A stretch of 64,000 nucleotides of DNA from Gilliamella sp. Occ3-1 (lineage in GTDB: Bacteria > Pseudomonadota > Gammaproteobacteria > Enterobacterales > Orbaceae), in assembly GCF_001690655.1 (NCBI RefSeq), contig NZ_LZHQ01000004.1, forward strand, positions 62,001 through 126,000. Direction: 5' to 3'. A program made the position numbers and the translations under genes. Below the pieces are notes generated by a model. That model saw only the letters and a program-made list of their open reading frames with translations, did not search any database and was not told the DNA's origin. The stretch's first letter is position 1. Every line of letters starts with the position of its first letter. Shown piece after piece: positions 19,340 to 33,061 of this stretch.

Positions 19340-19478
19340 TAAGTTATCATAATGATTATCCATTATGGGTTAATATAAAAATAACATTAAATCTGGTTAT
19401 TTGATTGAAATTTGGTAATTGTAAATTAATAACCAGAAAAAGCTTCTCATCTTTAAACCCAATATCTGTATTTATTTC
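19340..19478 (+). other. Intergenic region with two stem-loops between fdx and the S10 promoter
   Basis: No gene seen. CATAATG/CATTATG (19348-19354 and 19361-19367) make a 7-bp hairpin just after the fdx stop. TCTGGTTATT (19392-19401) pairs perfectly with AATAACCAGA (19428-19437) over a 26-nt loop. Neither is followed by a T-run, so they may mark the 3' end or processing of the isc message rather than classical termination. Confidence 0.45.
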
Positions 19479-19507
19479 TTGCCGTTAGTTAACTAACAGA
19501 GTATAAT
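19479..19507 (+). promoter_or_regulatory. S10 operon promoter with internal palindrome
   Basis: TTGCCG (19479-19484) and TATAAT (19502-19507) are spaced by 17 bp, a strong sigma-70 promoter placed about 190 nt upstream of rpsJ, comparable with the long E. coli S10 leader. The spacer holds GTTAGTTAACTAAC (19484-19497), a perfect 14-bp palindrome positioned where a repressor would block RNA polymerase. Confidence 0.7.
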
Positions 19508-19589
19508 TGCCCCACTTTGTTTATTGTCTTTATGTAAGCAAATGAGAAAAAGATATAATTGTTATATAAAAAATAGCTAATTATATCAA

Positions 19590-19675
19590 CAATACTCCCG
19601 ATTTGGGGGTTACGAAAAAGAACGGATTACACTCTCCTGTCAATCGAAACAGGGAAAGAGGAGTAGTCTTTTGTT
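19590..19675 (+). promoter_or_regulatory. S10 operon leader with attenuator-like hairpin
   Basis: In the transcribed leader, ACTC..CCTGT (19631-19640) pairs with ACAGG..GAGT (19649-19664), an 8-nt loop and asymmetric internal loop, followed by CTTTTG. This resembles the hairpin/U-run of the enterobacterial S10 leader through which ribosomal protein L4 represses transcription and translation of the operon. L4 control here is inference from position and layout. Confidence 0.55.
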
Positions 19676-19690
19676 ATAACTTTTAAATAA

Positions 19691-20017
<327 letters not shown>

Positions 20018-20048
20018 TCCTAAGCTGAATGATTGAGAGGTCGAAACA

Positions 20049-20675
20049 ATGATTGGTTTAATCGGTCGTAAAGTAGGAATGACGCGTATCTTCACTGAAG
20101 ATGGTGCTTCTATTCCTGTCACCGTAGTTGAAGTTCAAAGCAACCGCATTACTCAAGTTAAAACACTTGAGAATGATGGTTATAAAGCTATTCAGGTTAC
20201 TACTGGCAGCAAAAAAGCAAGCCGCGTAAACAAACCTGAAGCAGGTCATTTCGCTAAGGCTGGCGTTGAAGCTGGTCGTGGTCTATGGGAATTCCGTTTT
20301 GAAGAAGGCGAATTTTCTGTAGGTCAAAGTATTAACGTTGATATCTTCGCTGACGTTAAGAAAGTTGATGTTACTGGAACATCTAAAGGTAAAGGTTTTG
20401 CTGGCGTTACTAAACGTTGGAATTTCCGTACTCAAGATGCTACTCATGGTAACTCTTTGGCACACCGTGGTCATGGTTCTATTGGTCAAAACCAAACTCC
20501 GGGTAAAGTGTTTAAAGGTCGTAAAATGGCAGGTCACCTAGGTAATGAACGTGTAACTGTTCAAAACTTAGATATTGTACGTGTTGATGCTGAACGTAAC
20601 CTTTTATTAATTAAAGGTGCAGTTCCTGGCGCAATCAATAGTGACGTAATTGTTAAACCGGCAATCAAGGCTTAA
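20049..20675 (+). CDS. rplC: 50S ribosomal protein L3
   Basis: Early 50S assembly protein near the peptidyl-transferase centre. 208 aa against 209 in E. coli; starts [19 protein letters not shown] and contains the extended loop [20 protein letters not shown] that holds the glutamine methylated by PrmB in E. coli. GAGAGG precedes the ATG. Confidence 0.98.
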   Translation: MIGLIGRKVGMTRIFTEDGASIPVTVVEVQSNRITQVKTLENDGYKAIQVTTGSKKASRVNKPEAGHFAKAGVEAGRGLWEFRFEEGEFSVGQSINVDIFADVKKVDVTGTSKGKGFAGVTKRWNFRTQDATHGNSLAHRGHGSIGQNQTPGKVFKGRKMAGHLGNERVTVQNLDIVRVDAERNLLLIKGAVPGAINSDVIVKPAIKA

Positions 20676-20691
20676 CGTCGAGGAGATAGAG

Positions 20692-21294
20692 ATGGAATTA
20701 GTAGTAAAAGACGCGAAAGCGCTTTCTGTTTCCGAAACTACCTTCGGACGTGAGTTTAATGAAGCGTTAGTTCATCAAGTAGTTGTTGCTTATGCATCTG
20801 CTGCTCGTCAAGGTTCTCGCGCACAAAAAACTCGTGCAGAAATCGCTGGTTCAGGTAAAAAACCATGGCGTCAAAAAGGTACCGGTCGTGCTCGTTCAGG
20901 TTCAATTAAGAGCCCAATCTGGCGCAGTGGTGGTGTAACATTTGCAGCAAAACCACAAGATCATAGCCAAAAAGTTAACCGTAAAATGTATCGTGGTGCA
21001 TTAAAGAGTATTTTCTCTGAATTAGTGCGTCAAGAACGTTTAGTTGTGGTTGAAACATTTACTGTTGAAGCACCTAAGACTAAATTATTAACTCAGAAAT
21101 TAAACGATATGAATCTTAATGATGTTCTTATTATCGCTTCTGAAGTTGATGAAAATCTTTTCTTAGCAGCACGTAACTTGCATAAAGTTGATGTGCGTGA
21201 TGTGGCAGGTATTGATCCAGTTAGTTTGATTGCATTTGACAAAGTGGTTATCACAGTTGATGCCGTTAAACAAGTAGAGGAGATGTTAGCATGA
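20692..21294 (+). CDS. rplD: 50S ribosomal protein L4
   Basis: 50S exit-tunnel protein and, in enterics, autogenous repressor of the S10 operon. 200 aa against 201; starts [20 protein letters not shown] with AGGAGATAGAG just upstream, so the ATG at 20692 is chosen over an upstream in-frame codon within rplC. The tunnel loop [15 protein letters not shown] is intact. Its TGA overlaps the rplW start (ATGA). Confidence 0.97.
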   Translation: MELVVKDAKALSVSETTFGREFNEALVHQVVVAYASAARQGSRAQKTRAEIAGSGKKPWRQKGTGRARSGSIKSPIWRSGGVTFAAKPQDHSQKVNRKMYRGALKSIFSELVRQERLVVVETFTVEAPKTKLLTQKLNDMNLNDVLIIASEVDENLFLAARNLHKVDVRDVAGIDPVSLIAFDKVVITVDAVKQVEEMLA

Positions 21295-21593
21295 TTCGTG
21301 AAGAGCGTCTGCTTAAAGTCCTGCGAGCACCACATGTTTCTGAAAAAGCATCTATTTCAATGGAAAAAACAAATACATTAGTATTGAAAGTTGCTAAAGA
21401 TGCTACTAAGAGAGAGATTAAAGCCGCAGTTGAACAACTATTTGAAGTTAAAGTAGATGACGTTAATACACTTGTTGTTAAAGGTAAAGTTAAACGTCGT
21501 GGTCAACAAATCGGTCGCCGTAGCGACTGGAAAAAAGCTTACGTTACTTTAGCAGAAGGTCAAAATTTAGACCTTGCTGGCGTCGCTGAGTAA
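21291..21593 (+). CDS. rplW: 50S ribosomal protein L23
   Basis: Sits at the tunnel exit, docking site for trigger factor and SRP. 100 aa as in E. coli; contains RAPHVSEKA and the [20 protein letters not shown] segment. Starts inside the last codon of rplD (four-base ATGA overlap), indicating translational coupling. Confidence 0.98.
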   Translation: MIREERLLKVLRAPHVSEKASISMEKTNTLVLKVAKDATKREIKAAVEQLFEVKVDDVNTLVVKGKVKRRGQQIGRRSDWKKAYVTLAEGQNLDLAGVAE

Positions 21594-22436
<843 letters not shown>

Positions 22437-22440
22437 TTAA

Positions 22441-22734
<294 letters not shown>

Positions 22735-22738
22735 GTAG

Positions 22739-23080
<342 letters not shown>

Positions 23081-23094
23081 GCTGGAGAATAGCA

Positions 23095-23832
23095 ATGGGT
23101 CAAAAAGTAAATCCAAATGGTATCCGATTAGGCATTGTCAAGCCTTGGACATCTACATGGTATTCGGGTACAAAGACATTCGCTGATAATTTAGAAAGTG
23201 ATTTTAGAGTGCGTGAATTCTTAAATAAAGAATTATCTCAAGCGTCAATCTCTAAGATTGTGATCGACCGTTCAGCAGAAACTAACGTTCGTATTACTAT
23301 TCACACTGCTCGTCCGGGTATCGTGATTGGTAAAAAAGGCGAGGACGTTGAAAAATTACGTAATGCCGTAGCTTCTATTGTCAATAAATATAAAGACAAA
23401 AGAGAAAAACGTGATGTTGCAGTACAAATTAATATTGCTGAAGTTCGTAAACCAGAACTTGATGCTAAATTAGTTGCTGATAGCATTACTTCTCAGTTAG
23501 AACGCCGTGTTATGTTCCGTCGTGCTATGAAACGTGCGGTTCAAAATGCAATGAAGGCGGGTGCTAAAGGTATCAAAGTCGAAGTAAGTGGTCGTTTAGG
23601 CGGTGCTGAAATTGCTCGTAGCGAATGGTATCGTGAAGGTCGTGTACCTTTACATACATTACGAGCTGATATTGACTATGGTTTATCTGAAGCATTAACT
23701 ACCTATGGTATTATTGGTGTTAAAGTGTGGATCTTCAAAGGTGAGATCCTTGGTGGTATGGCTGCCGTTGAACAAGCAGAAAAACAACCTGCTGCTCAAC
23801 CGAAAAAGCAGCGAAAAGGCCGAAAACAATAA
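23095..23832 (+). CDS. rpsC: 30S ribosomal protein S3
   Basis: Lines the mRNA entry channel and contributes to helicase activity. KH domain motif [14 protein letters not shown] is present, as is [20 protein letters not shown]. At 245 aa it is longer than E. coli S3 (233), the extra residues being a Gln/Lys-rich C-terminal tail. Confidence 0.97.
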   Translation: MGQKVNPNGIRLGIVKPWTSTWYSGTKTFADNLESDFRVREFLNKELSQASISKIVIDRSAETNVRITIHTARPGIVIGKKGEDVEKLRNAVASIVNKYKDKREKRDVAVQINIAEVRKPELDAKLVADSITSQLERRVMFRRAMKRAVQNAMKAGAKGIKVEVSGRLGGAEIARSEWYREGRVPLHTLRADIDYGLSEALTTYGIIGVKVWIFKGEILGGMAAVEQAEKQPAAQPKKQRKGRKQ

Positions 23833-24255
<423 letters not shown>

Positions 24256-24447
24256 ATGAAAGCAAAAGAGCTACGCGAAAAAAGCGTTGAAGAGTTAAAT
24301 ACTGAACTTCTTAATTTATTACGTGAGCAATTTAACTTACGTATGCAATTAGTTGGAGGTCAGTTAACACAGACTCATATGTTAAACCAAGTGCGTCGTA
24401 ATATTGCACGAGTTAAAACATTATTAACTGAAAAGGCGGGTGCGTAA
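24256..24447 (+). CDS. rpmC: 50S ribosomal protein L29
   Basis: Small helical protein near the tunnel exit. 63 aa as in E. coli; [20 protein letters not shown] and the [19 protein letters not shown] helix are typical. It abuts rplP without spacing. Confidence 0.97.
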   Translation: MKAKELREKSVEELNTELLNLLREQFNLRMQLVGGQLTQTHMLNQVRRNIARVKTLLTEKAGA

Positions 24448-24448
24448 T

Positions 24449-24709
24449 ATGACTACTGAAGTAAAAATTCGTACTCAGCAAGGTCGTGTTATTAGCGACA
24501 AAATGGATAAATCTATTACTGTAGCTATTGAACGTAAAGTGAAGCATCCGTTATATGGTAAATTCATTAAACGTACGACTAAATTGCATGTACATGATGA
24601 AAACAACGAGTGTGGTATTGGTGATACTGTTGAAATTAAAGAGTGTCGTCCATTATCAAAAACTAAATCTTGGACTCTTGTTCGAATCGTTGAAAAAGCA
24701 GTTATTTAA
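24449..24709 (+). CDS. rpsQ: 30S ribosomal protein S17
   Basis: Primary 16S rRNA-binding protein. 86 aa against 84 in E. coli; OB-fold with [20 protein letters not shown] and [19 protein letters not shown]. The ATG at 24449 is chosen over an in-frame GTG at 24440 that lies within the end of rpmC. Last gene of the S10 operon. Confidence 0.97.
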   Translation: MTTEVKIRTQQGRVISDKMDKSITVAIERKVKHPLYGKFIKRTTKLHVHDENNECGIGDTVEIKECRPLSKTKSWTLVRIVEKAVI

Positions 24710-24713
24710 TCTT

Positions 24714-24742
24714 TTTTGATTAAAAAATGTGCATAATATAAT
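24714..24742 (+). promoter_or_regulatory. Candidate spc operon promoter
   Basis: TATAAT at 24737-24742 has a weak TTTTGA (24714-24719) at 17 bp or a better TTGATT (24716-24721) at 15 bp. The position in the rpsQ-rplN gap matches that of the E. coli spc promoter. The -10 lies inside the left arm of a 12-bp inverted repeat (24736-24747 / 24758-24769). Confidence 0.4.
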
Positions 24743-24827
24743 AAACGGCTCAACGGTCGTTTATTATATGCTATCCATTTTATTTGAGTGGTGTTATACT
24801 ATACGCCACTCACGTAAGTGGGTTTTT
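24736..24827 (+). promoter_or_regulatory. Inverted repeat and competing hairpins in the spc leader
   Basis: ATATAATAAACG (24736-24747) pairs perfectly with CGTTTATTATAT (24758-24769). Downstream, GAGTGGTGT (24786-24794) pairs with the segment 24803-24811, while CCACT (24806-24810) can instead pair with AGTGG (24817-24821), which is followed by GTTTTT. The two downstream hairpins share CCACT and exclude each other, like an antiterminator/terminator pair. No attenuation of spc at this place is known to me, so function is inference. Confidence 0.45.
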
Positions 24828-24887
24828 GGTTGTCTATTCTTATCCATGGTAGTTGAGGTGGATGAAGGTAGATTAGACAATAATTAA

Positions 24888-25277
<390 letters not shown>

Positions 25278-25287
25278 GGAGCGGGTA

Positions 25288-25602
25288 ATGGCAGCGAAAA
25301 TCCGTCGAGAAGATGAAGTTATCGTGTTAACAGGTAAAGATAAAGGTAAACGCGGTAAAGTAAAGAGTGTTTTGTCTACAGGCAAAGTGATTGTTGAAGG
25401 TATCAATTTGGTGAAAAAACACCAAAAACCAGTGCCTGCATTAAATCAAGAAGGTGGAATTGTTGAAAAAGAAGCAGCTATCAATGTTTCTAATGTGGCA
25501 ATTTTCAATCCTGCTACTGGCAAAGCAGACCGCGTAGGCTTTCGTATTGAAGACGGTAAAAAAGTCCGTTTTTATAAGTCTACTAATGAATTAATCAATT
25601 AA
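25288..25602 (+). CDS. rplX: 50S ribosomal protein L24
   Basis: 50S assembly initiator protein with a KOW motif ([19 protein letters not shown]). 104 aa as in E. coli. Ten bases after rplN, GGAGCGGG as Shine-Dalgarno. Confidence 0.98.
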   Translation: MAAKIRREDEVIVLTGKDKGKRGKVKSVLSTGKVIVEGINLVKKHQKPVPALNQEGGIVEKEAAINVSNVAIFNPATGKADRVGFRIEDGKKVRFYKSTNELIN

Positions 25603-25619
25603 GTAATTTGGAGTGTACG

Positions 25620-26159
25620 ATGGCGAAACTGCATGATTACTACAAAGCACAGGTAGTAAATAAACTGCAAGAACAGTTTGGCTACAAATCTGTCATGCAA
25701 GTCCCTCGGATCGAAAAGATCACCTTGAATATGGGTGTGGGTGAAGCAATTACTGATAAGAAATTATTAGATAATGCTGTTGCAGATTTAGCAGCAATCA
25801 GTGGTCAAAAACCACTAGTCACTAAAGCACGCAAATCAGTTGCTGGTTTTAAAATCCGTCAAGGGTATCCTATTGGTTGTAAAGTCACTTTACGTGGCGA
25901 ACGTATGTGGGAATTTTTTGAACGTCTAGTTTATATTGCTCTTCCTCGGACTCGAGATTTTCGTGGTTTAAGCGCAAAATCTTTTGATGGTCGTGGCAAC
26001 TATAGCATGGGTGTTCGTGAGCAAATCGTTTTCCCTGAAATCGATTATGACAAAGTTGATCGTGTTCGTGGTTTAGATATTACTATCACCACTACTGCAC
26101 AATCAGATGAAGAAGGCCGAGCTTTATTATCTGCCTTTAACTTCCCATTTCGTAAGTAA
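25620..26159 (+). CDS. rplE: 50S ribosomal protein L5
   Basis: Binds 5S rRNA in the central protuberance. 179 aa as in E. coli; starts [20 protein letters not shown]. The ATG at 25620, preceded by TTTGGAG, is preferred over an in-frame TTG at 25608. The 5' coding region folds into a hairpin like the S8 target of the spc operon. Confidence 0.97.
   Translation: MAKLHDYYKAQVVNKLQEQFGYKSVMQVPRIEKITLNMGVGEAITDKKLLDNAVADLAAISGQKPLVTKARKSVAGFKIRQGYPIGCKVTLRGERMWEFFERLVYIALPRTRDFRGLSAKSFDGRGNYSMGVREQIVFPEIDYDKVDRVRGLDITITTTAQSDEEGRALLSAFNFPFRK
25637..25659 (+). promoter_or_regulatory. S8-binding-type hairpin at the start of rplE
   Basis: TTACTAC (25637-25643) pairs with GTAGTAA (25653-25659) across AAAGCACAG. 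The corresponding E. coli spc mRNA site, where ribosomal protein S8 represses the operon, has the same stem sequence in the same codons. Function by homology; not shown here. Confidence 0.55.
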
Positions 26160-26170
26160 GGTAGGGCATA

Positions 26171-26476
26171 ATGGCTAAACAATCAATGATTGAACGCGAT
26201 AAGAAACGCGTAAAGCTAGCAGAAAAATATTTTGCAAAGCGTCAAGAATTAAAAGCGATTATCTCTGATCTTAATGCATCAGATGAAGATCGTTGGAATG
26301 CAGTGCTTAAATTGCAAACGCTTCCTCGTGATTCTAGTCCATCACGTCAACGTCGTCGTTGTCGTCAAACTGGTCGTCCTCATGGCGTCCTTCGTAAGTT
26401 TGGTTTAAGCCGTATTAAGGTTCGTGAGTCAGCCATGCGTGGTGAGATTCCTGGTCTTAAAAAGGCAAGTTGGTAA
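26171..26476 (+). CDS. rpsN: 30S ribosomal protein S14
   Basis: 30S head protein. 101 aa, the long zinc-independent type: only one cysteine (in [12 protein letters not shown]), without the paired CxxC motifs of the short zinc form. Ends [24 protein letters not shown] as in enterics. Confidence 0.98.
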   Translation: MAKQSMIERDKKRVKLAEKYFAKRQELKAIISDLNASDEDRWNAVLKLQTLPRDSSPSRQRRRCRQTGRPHGVLRKFGLSRIKVRESAMRGEIPGLKKASW

Positions 26477-26493
26477 TCAGGGGAGTGTTATAG

Positions 26494-26886
<393 letters not shown>

Positions 26887-26897
26887 GGGAGAAAAGA

Positions 26898-27431
26898 ATG
26901 TCTCGTGTTGCAAAAGCACCTGTCGTTGTTCCTGCTGGCGTAGAGGTAAAACTCAATGGTCAGGTAATTACGATTAAAGGTAAAAATGGCGAATTATCTC
27001 GCACAATAAATAATGCTGTTGTGATTAATCAAGAAGAAGGAGAAATTAAATTTGCTCCTCGTGATGGTTTTGCAGATGCTTGGGCTCAAGCTGGGACTGC
27101 ACGTGCTTTGATTAATTCAATGGTTATTGGTGTTACTGAAGGTTTTACAAAAAAACTTCAGTTAGTTGGTGTCGGTTATCGTGCACAAGTAAAAGGTAAT
27201 GTAATTAGTTTATCTCTTGGATATTCACATCCAATTGAACATCAATTACCTGCAGGTGTAACAGCTGAATGTCCTTCTCAAACTGAAATCGTACTAAAAA
27301 GTACTGATAAGCAATTAATTGGACAAGTATCTGCTGATATCCGTGCTTATCGTCGTCCTGAGCCTTATAAAGGTAAAGGTGTTCGTTACGCAGATGAAGT
27401 TGTGCGTACTAAAGAAGCTAAGAAAAAGTAA
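26898..27431 (+). CDS. rplF: 50S ribosomal protein L6
   Basis: Stalk-base protein near the sarcin-ricin loop. 177 aa as in E. coli; [19 protein letters not shown] at the start and the C-terminal signature [16 protein letters not shown]. Confidence 0.98.
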   Translation: MSRVAKAPVVVPAGVEVKLNGQVITIKGKNGELSRTINNAVVINQEEGEIKFAPRDGFADAWAQAGTARALINSMVIGVTEGFTKKLQLVGVGYRAQVKGNVISLSLGYSHPIEHQLPAGVTAECPSQTEIVLKSTDKQLIGQVSADIRAYRRPEPYKGKGVRYADEVVRTKEAKKK

Positions 27432-27440
27432 GGTAACACT

Positions 27441-27794
27441 ATGGATAAGAAATCAGCTCGTATCCGTCGTGCAACTAAAGCGCGTCGCAAGATGCATGAA
27501 CTACTTGCGACTCGCTTAGTGGTTCACCGCACTCCGCGTCATATTTATGCGCAGATTATCGCACCAAACGGATCAGAAGTACTGGCAGCCGCTTCTACAT
27601 TAGAAAAAGCTATCAGTGAAAGTTTAAAATACACTGGAAACAAAGACGCAGCTGCAGTGGTTGGTAAAGCAATTGCTGAACGTGCGTTAGCGAAAGATAT
27701 CAAAGAAGTTTCTTTTGATCGTTCAGGTTTCCAATATCATGGTCGAGTTCAGGCGCTAGCAGATGCTGCTCGCGAAGCTGGCCTACAGTTCTAA
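27441..27794 (+). CDS. rplR: 50S ribosomal protein L18
   Basis: 5S rRNA-binding protein of the central protuberance. 117 aa as in E. coli; [20 protein letters not shown] with basic N-terminus and [20 protein letters not shown] at the C-terminus. Confidence 0.98.
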   Translation: MDKKSARIRRATKARRKMHELLATRLVVHRTPRHIYAQIIAPNGSEVLAAASTLEKAISESLKYTGNKDAAAVVGKAIAERALAKDIKEVSFDRSGFQYHGRVQALADAAREAGLQF

Positions 27795-27799
27795 GGTAG

Positions 27800-28309
<510 letters not shown>

Positions 28310-28315
28310 TTAACC

Positions 28316-28495
28316 ATGGCAAAAACAATTAAAATTACACAAACTCGTAGTTCTATAGGCCGTCTACCGAAGCATAAAGCAACATTAGTAGGTCTAGGAT
28401 TACGTCGTATTGGTCATACTGTTGAGCGTGAGGATACTCCTGCAATTCGTGGTATGGTAAACCAAGTTTATTACATGGTTAAAGTAGAGGAGTAA
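28316..28495 (+). CDS. rpmD: 50S ribosomal protein L30
   Basis: Small gene of 59 codons, the same length as in E. coli. The product begins [20 protein letters not shown] and ends VYYMVKVEE; the ferredoxin-like L30 signature [19 protein letters not shown] is clear. It starts six bases after rpsE and ends five bases before rplO, in the standard spc order. Confidence 0.97.
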   Translation: MAKTIKITQTRSSIGRLPKHKATLVGLGLRRIGHTVEREDTPAIRGMVNQVYYMVKVEE

Positions 28496-28500
28496 TAGTA

Positions 28501-28935
28501 ATGCGTTTAAATACTTTATCTCCTGCTGAAGGTTCAAAGCATGCACCAAAACGTCTGGGCCGAGGCATCGGTTCAGGATTAGGTAAAACTGGTACTCGTG
28601 GTATTAAAGGTCAAAAATCTCGTTCAGGTGGTGGCGTTCGTCGCGGCTTTGAAGGTGGTCAAATGCCTTTATATCGTCGTTTACCAAAATTTGGTTTTAC
28701 CTCACGTAAAGCTCAAGTTACAGCTCAAGTTCGTCTTTCAGATTTAATGAAAGTCGAAGGCGATATTGTTGACCTAAATAGCTTAAAAGTTGCAAATGTG
28801 ATTAATTCACATATCGAATATGCAAAAATCATGTTATCTGGTGAAGTAACTAAACCAGTAACTGTTCGCGGTATTCGAGTAACTAAAGGTGCTAGAGCTG
28901 CAATTGAAGCTGCTGGCGGAAAAATTGAGGAATAA
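28501..28935 (+). CDS. rplO: 50S ribosomal protein L15
   Basis: Late 50S assembly protein. 144 aa as in E. coli; [20 protein letters not shown], then a Gly/Arg-rich extension ([19 protein letters not shown]) and [18 protein letters not shown]. Eight bases separate it from secY. Confidence 0.98.
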   Translation: MRLNTLSPAEGSKHAPKRLGRGIGSGLGKTGTRGIKGQKSRSGGGVRRGFEGGQMPLYRRLPKFGFTSRKAQVTAQVRLSDLMKVEGDIVDLNSLKVANVINSHIEYAKIMLSGEVTKPVTVRGIRVTKGARAAIEAAGGKIEE

Positions 28936-28943
28936 TTAGAAAA

Positions 28944-30284
28944 ATGGCAAAGCAACCAGGATTAGATTTTCAAAGTACACGAGGCGGTAGTGGTGAGCTT
29001 AAAAGACGCTTAATGTTTGTGCTTTTAGCGCTTATTGTTTTTCGTCTCGGTTCTTATATTCCGGTTCCTGGTATTGATACTAAAGCTTTATCGGACTTAC
29101 TAACAAAAGCATCGTCAAACGGTATTGTTGGTATGTTCAATATGTTCTCTGGTGGTGCTTTAAGCCGTGCTTCAATTTTTGCATTAGGGATAATGCCTTA
29201 TATTTCGGCATCAATTATTGTGCAGTTATTAACGGCAATTAGCCCTAAGTTAGCTGAATTGAAGAAAGAAGGTGAGTCTGGTCGTAAAAAAATTAGTCAG
29301 TACACTCGCTATGGCACACTTGCTTTAGCAATAATACAGGCTGTTGGTATTTCGACTGGTTTACCTAATATTCCTGATTATGAAAATGTAGTGATTAATC
29401 CAGGATTTTCTTTCTATTTTATCGCATCGGTTAGCTTAGTTACTGGCACTATGTTTCTAATGTGGTTGGGTGAGCAGATCACTGAGCGAGGTGTAGGTAA
29501 TGGTATTTCAATCATTATCTTTGCTGGTATCGTGGCGAGTCTCCCTCATGCTATTTATGAAACAATTGAACAAGCTCGTTCTGGTTCATTGCATCCGATT
29601 TTATTATTGGTTGTTGCTGCATTAGTGGTTGGTGTAACTTATTTTGTTGTATTTGTTGAACGTGGTCAGCGACGAATTGTTGTTAACTATGCCCAACGAC
29701 AACAAGGTCGTCGTGTTTATGCAGCACAAAGTACACACTTACCATTAAAGATTAATATGGCTGGGGTTATTCCTGCGATATTTGCCTCTACAATTGCTAT
29801 GTTACCATCAATGATGGCTTCTTGGTTCCAAGGAGATGGTACAGGATGGAGATATTTTATTGTACTTATTAGTCAATATTTTGGCCATGATCAACCGTTA
29901 TACATAATCTTTTTTGCGGTGGCAATTATCTTCTTTTGTTTTTTCTATACAGCGTTGGTTTTTAACCCAAGAGAGACAGCAGATCAGCTTAAAAAATCTG
30001 GTGCATTTATTCCAGGTATCCGTCCAGGTGAACAAACATCTAAGTATATTGACAAGGTAATGACTCGTTTGACGCTAATTGGTGCAATCTACATTACTTT
30101 TGTATGTTTGGTTCCAATGTTTATGACAAGCGCAATGAAAGTTCCAGTTCAATTTGGTGGAACATCATTATTAATTGTTGTTGTTGTAATCATGGATTTT
30201 ATGGCACAAGTACAGACTTTAATGATGCCAAATCGTTATGAGTCAGTGTTAAAGAAAGCGAACCTTAAAGGCTATGGCCGATAA
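28944..30284 (+). CDS. secY: Protein translocase subunit SecY
   Basis: Channel-forming subunit of the SecYEG inner-membrane translocon, which exports or inserts proteins with SecA, SRP/FtsY and YidC. 446 aa against 443 in E. coli, with ten predicted membrane segments; signatures include [15 protein letters not shown] (second transmembrane segment/plug region), [20 protein letters not shown] and the cytosolic loop with [20 protein letters not shown]. Located in the spc operon between rplO and rpmJ as usual. Confidence 0.98.
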   Translation: MAKQPGLDFQSTRGGSGELKRRLMFVLLALIVFRLGSYIPVPGIDTKALSDLLTKASSNGIVGMFNMFSGGALSRASIFALGIMPYISASIIVQLLTAISPKLAELKKEGESGRKKISQYTRYGTLALAIIQAVGISTGLPNIPDYENVVINPGFSFYFIASVSLVTGTMFLMWLGEQITERGVGNGISIIIFAGIVASLPHAIYETIEQARSGSLHPILLLVVAALVVGVTYFVVFVERGQRRIVVNYAQRQQGRRVYAAQSTHLPLKINMAGVIPAIFASTIAMLPSMMASWFQGDGTGWRYFIVLISQYFGHDQPLYIIFFAVAIIFFCFFYTALVFNPRETADQLKKSGAFIPGIRPGEQTSKYIDKVMTRLTLIGAIYITFVCLVPMFMTSAMKVPVQFGGTSLLIVVVVIMDFMAQVQTLMMPNRYESVLKKANLKGYGR

Positions 30285-30310
30285 GTTAGCCAGAAGTTAC
30301 GGAGAAAAAA

Positions 30311-30424
30311 ATGAAAGTTCGTGCTTCAGTCAAGAAATTATGCAGAAATTGTAAAATCATTAAACGTAATGGCATCGTTCGTGTTATTTGCGTTGAAGGT
30401 AAACACAAACAACGTCAAGGTTAA
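30311..30424 (+). CDS. rpmJ: 50S ribosomal protein L36
   Basis: A 37-codon gene: [20 protein letters not shown] followed by [17 protein letters not shown]. It is the zinc-ribbon (C+) form, with C11, C14, C27 and H32 as ligands. One residue shorter than E. coli L36 (38 aa). GGAGAAAAAA precedes the ATG. Last gene of the spc operon. Confidence 0.96.
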   Translation: MKVRASVKKLCRNCKIIKRNGIVRVICVEGKHKQRQG

Positions 30425-30480
30425 TTTATTTAACTGGAAGGTTGGGCTTTTGCATATTTTTCTTGCCAAAGTATAGTAAA

Positions 30481-30499
30481 GCTGGCTAGAATAGCCAGC
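30481..30499 (+). terminator. Stem-loop between spc and alpha operons
   Basis: GCTGGCTA (30481-30488) pairs perfectly with TAGCCAGC (30492-30499) over a 3-nt loop. It is followed by CTAGATTTATTT, not a clean T-run, so it may be a partial terminator or an mRNA processing hairpin that lets some transcripts continue into the alpha operon. Confidence 0.5.
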
Positions 30500-30513
30500 C
30501 TAGATTTATTTGT

Positions 30514-30610
30514 AAATTCACTGTTTGAGTATCCTGAAAACGGGCTTTTCAGTATGGTGAATTTGCTAAACATTAACAATAAAGGAGTGCATAGTGGCCC
30601 GTATAGCAGG
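30514..30610 (+). promoter_or_regulatory. Alpha operon leader: S4-binding pseudoknot
   Basis: The segment TGAGTATCCTGAAAACGGGC is nearly identical to the E. coli alpha operon leader. CTGAAAA pairs with TTTTCAG around CGGGC (30534-30552), enclosed by AAATTCAC (30514-30521) / GTGAATTT (30557-30564). The outer helix differs in sequence from E. coli but keeps pairing, which is compensatory change. In E. coli this nested pseudoknot covers the rpsM start and binds S4 to repress translation. Confidence 0.85.
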
Positions 30611-30950
30611 CATTAACATTCCTGATCAACAACATGCTGTAATTGCTTTACAAGCAATTTATGGTATCGGAAATACTCGCGCTAAGACAATTTGTGCTGA
30701 AGCAGGTATTCCTGAACATGTTAAGATCAGAGAACTATCTGAAGATCAGATTGAAAAGTTACGTGAACAAGTCGCTAAATTCACTGTTGAAGGTGATTTA
30801 CGCCGAGAAGTAACTATGAGTATCAAGCGTTTATTAGACCTTGGTTGTTATCGTGGAATGCGTCACCGTCGTGGACTTCCTGTTCGCGGTCAACGCACAA
30901 AGACTAACGCTCGTACCCGTAAGGGACCGCGTAAGCCAATCAAGAAATAA
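30594..30950 (+). CDS. rpsM: 30S ribosomal protein S13
   Basis: 30S head protein contacting tRNA and L5. 118 aa as in E. coli; begins [20 protein letters not shown] and ends in a basic tail with [17 protein letters not shown]. The start codon is GTG, as in E. coli rpsM, within the alpha pseudoknot leader and after AAAGGAG. Confidence 0.98.
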   Translation: MARIAGINIPDQQHAVIALQAIYGIGNTRAKTICAEAGIPEHVKIRELSEDQIEKLREQVAKFTVEGDLRREVTMSIKRLLDLGCYRGMRHRRGLPVRGQRTKTNARTRKGPRKPIKK

Positions 30951-30965
30951 TTGAGGTATAATTAA

Positions 30966-31355
<390 letters not shown>

Positions 31356-31378
31356 TTTTTTAAACATTGAATGTTTAG

Positions 31379-32017
<639 letters not shown>

Positions 32018-32042
32018 AGTTTAGCACTTAAGAGAGGACATA

Positions 32043-33032
32043 ATGCAGGGTTCTGTAACAGAGTTTTTAAAACCTCACCTAGTTGATGTTGTTCAATATA
32101 GCCAAACACATGCTAAAGTGACTTTAGAGCCACTAGAACGTGGTTTTGGCCATACTTTAGGTAATGCACTACGCCGCATTTTATTATCATCTATGCCGGG
32201 ATATGCAGTAACCGAAGTTGAAATTGACGGTGTTCTGCATGAGTACAGTACTAAAGAAGGTGTTCAAGAAGATGTACTTGATATTCTGCTTAATTTAAAA
32301 AAATTAGCAGTGCGTGTACATACGAAAGATGATGTTATGCTGACTTTAAATAAATCGGGCATAGGTGCAGTAACAGCATCTGATATCACTCATGATGGTG
32401 ATGTTGAAATTGTTAATCCTGATTTAGTGATTTGTCATCTTACTGATGCCAATGCTTCAATTAGTATGCGTATTCGTGTACAACGAGGACGTGGTTATGT
32501 CCCTGCTTCTGCTCGCGTTAAGTCAGAAGATGAAGAACGACCAATCGGTCGTCTGTTAGTTGACGCATGTTATAGCCCTGTAGAGCGCATTGCATATTCT
32601 GTTGATGCTGCTCGTGTGGAACAACGTACGGATTTAGATAAACTTGTTATCGATATGGAAACTAATGGTACTATCGATCCAGAAGAATCTATTCGTCGTG
32701 CATCAACTATTTTGGCTGAACAACTTGAAGCTTTCGTTGATTTACGAGATGTACGTCAACCAGAAGTTAAAGAAGATAAACCGGAATTTGATCCAATCCT
32801 TTTACGTCCAGTAGATGATTTGGAGTTAACTGTTCGGTCTGCTAATTGCTTAAAAGCAGAAGCAGTTCATTATATTGGTGATTTAGTACAACGTACCGAA
32901 GTTGAGTTACTTAAAACCCCTAATCTTGGTAAGAAATCACTTACTGAAATTAAGGACGTGCTCGCGTCTCGTGGTTTATCTTTAGGCATGCGTCTTGAGA
33001 ATTGGCCACCAGCAAGTATTGTTGAAGACTAA
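32043..33032 (+). CDS. rpoA: RNA polymerase alpha subunit RpoA
   Basis: Dimerises to nucleate RNA polymerase assembly; the C-terminal domain binds UP elements and activators. 329 aa as in E. coli; N-terminal domain with [20 protein letters not shown], linker near residue 240, and CTD with the [19 protein letters not shown] and [19 protein letters not shown] helices. Confidence 0.98.
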   Translation: MQGSVTEFLKPHLVDVVQYSQTHAKVTLEPLERGFGHTLGNALRRILLSSMPGYAVTEVEIDGVLHEYSTKEGVQEDVLDILLNLKKLAVRVHTKDDVMLTLNKSGIGAVTASDITHDGDVEIVNPDLVICHLTDANASISMRIRVQRGRGYVPASARVKSEDEERPIGRLLVDACYSPVERIAYSVDAARVEQRTDLDKLVIDMETNGTIDPEESIRRASTILAEQLEAFVDLRDVRQPEVKEDKPEFDPILLRPVDDLELTVRSANCLKAEAVHYIGDLVQRTEVELLKTPNLGKKSLTEIKDVLASRGLSLGMRLENWPPASIVED

Positions 33033-33061
33033 GATAAAATTTATATAAGAAGGATAAAGTT

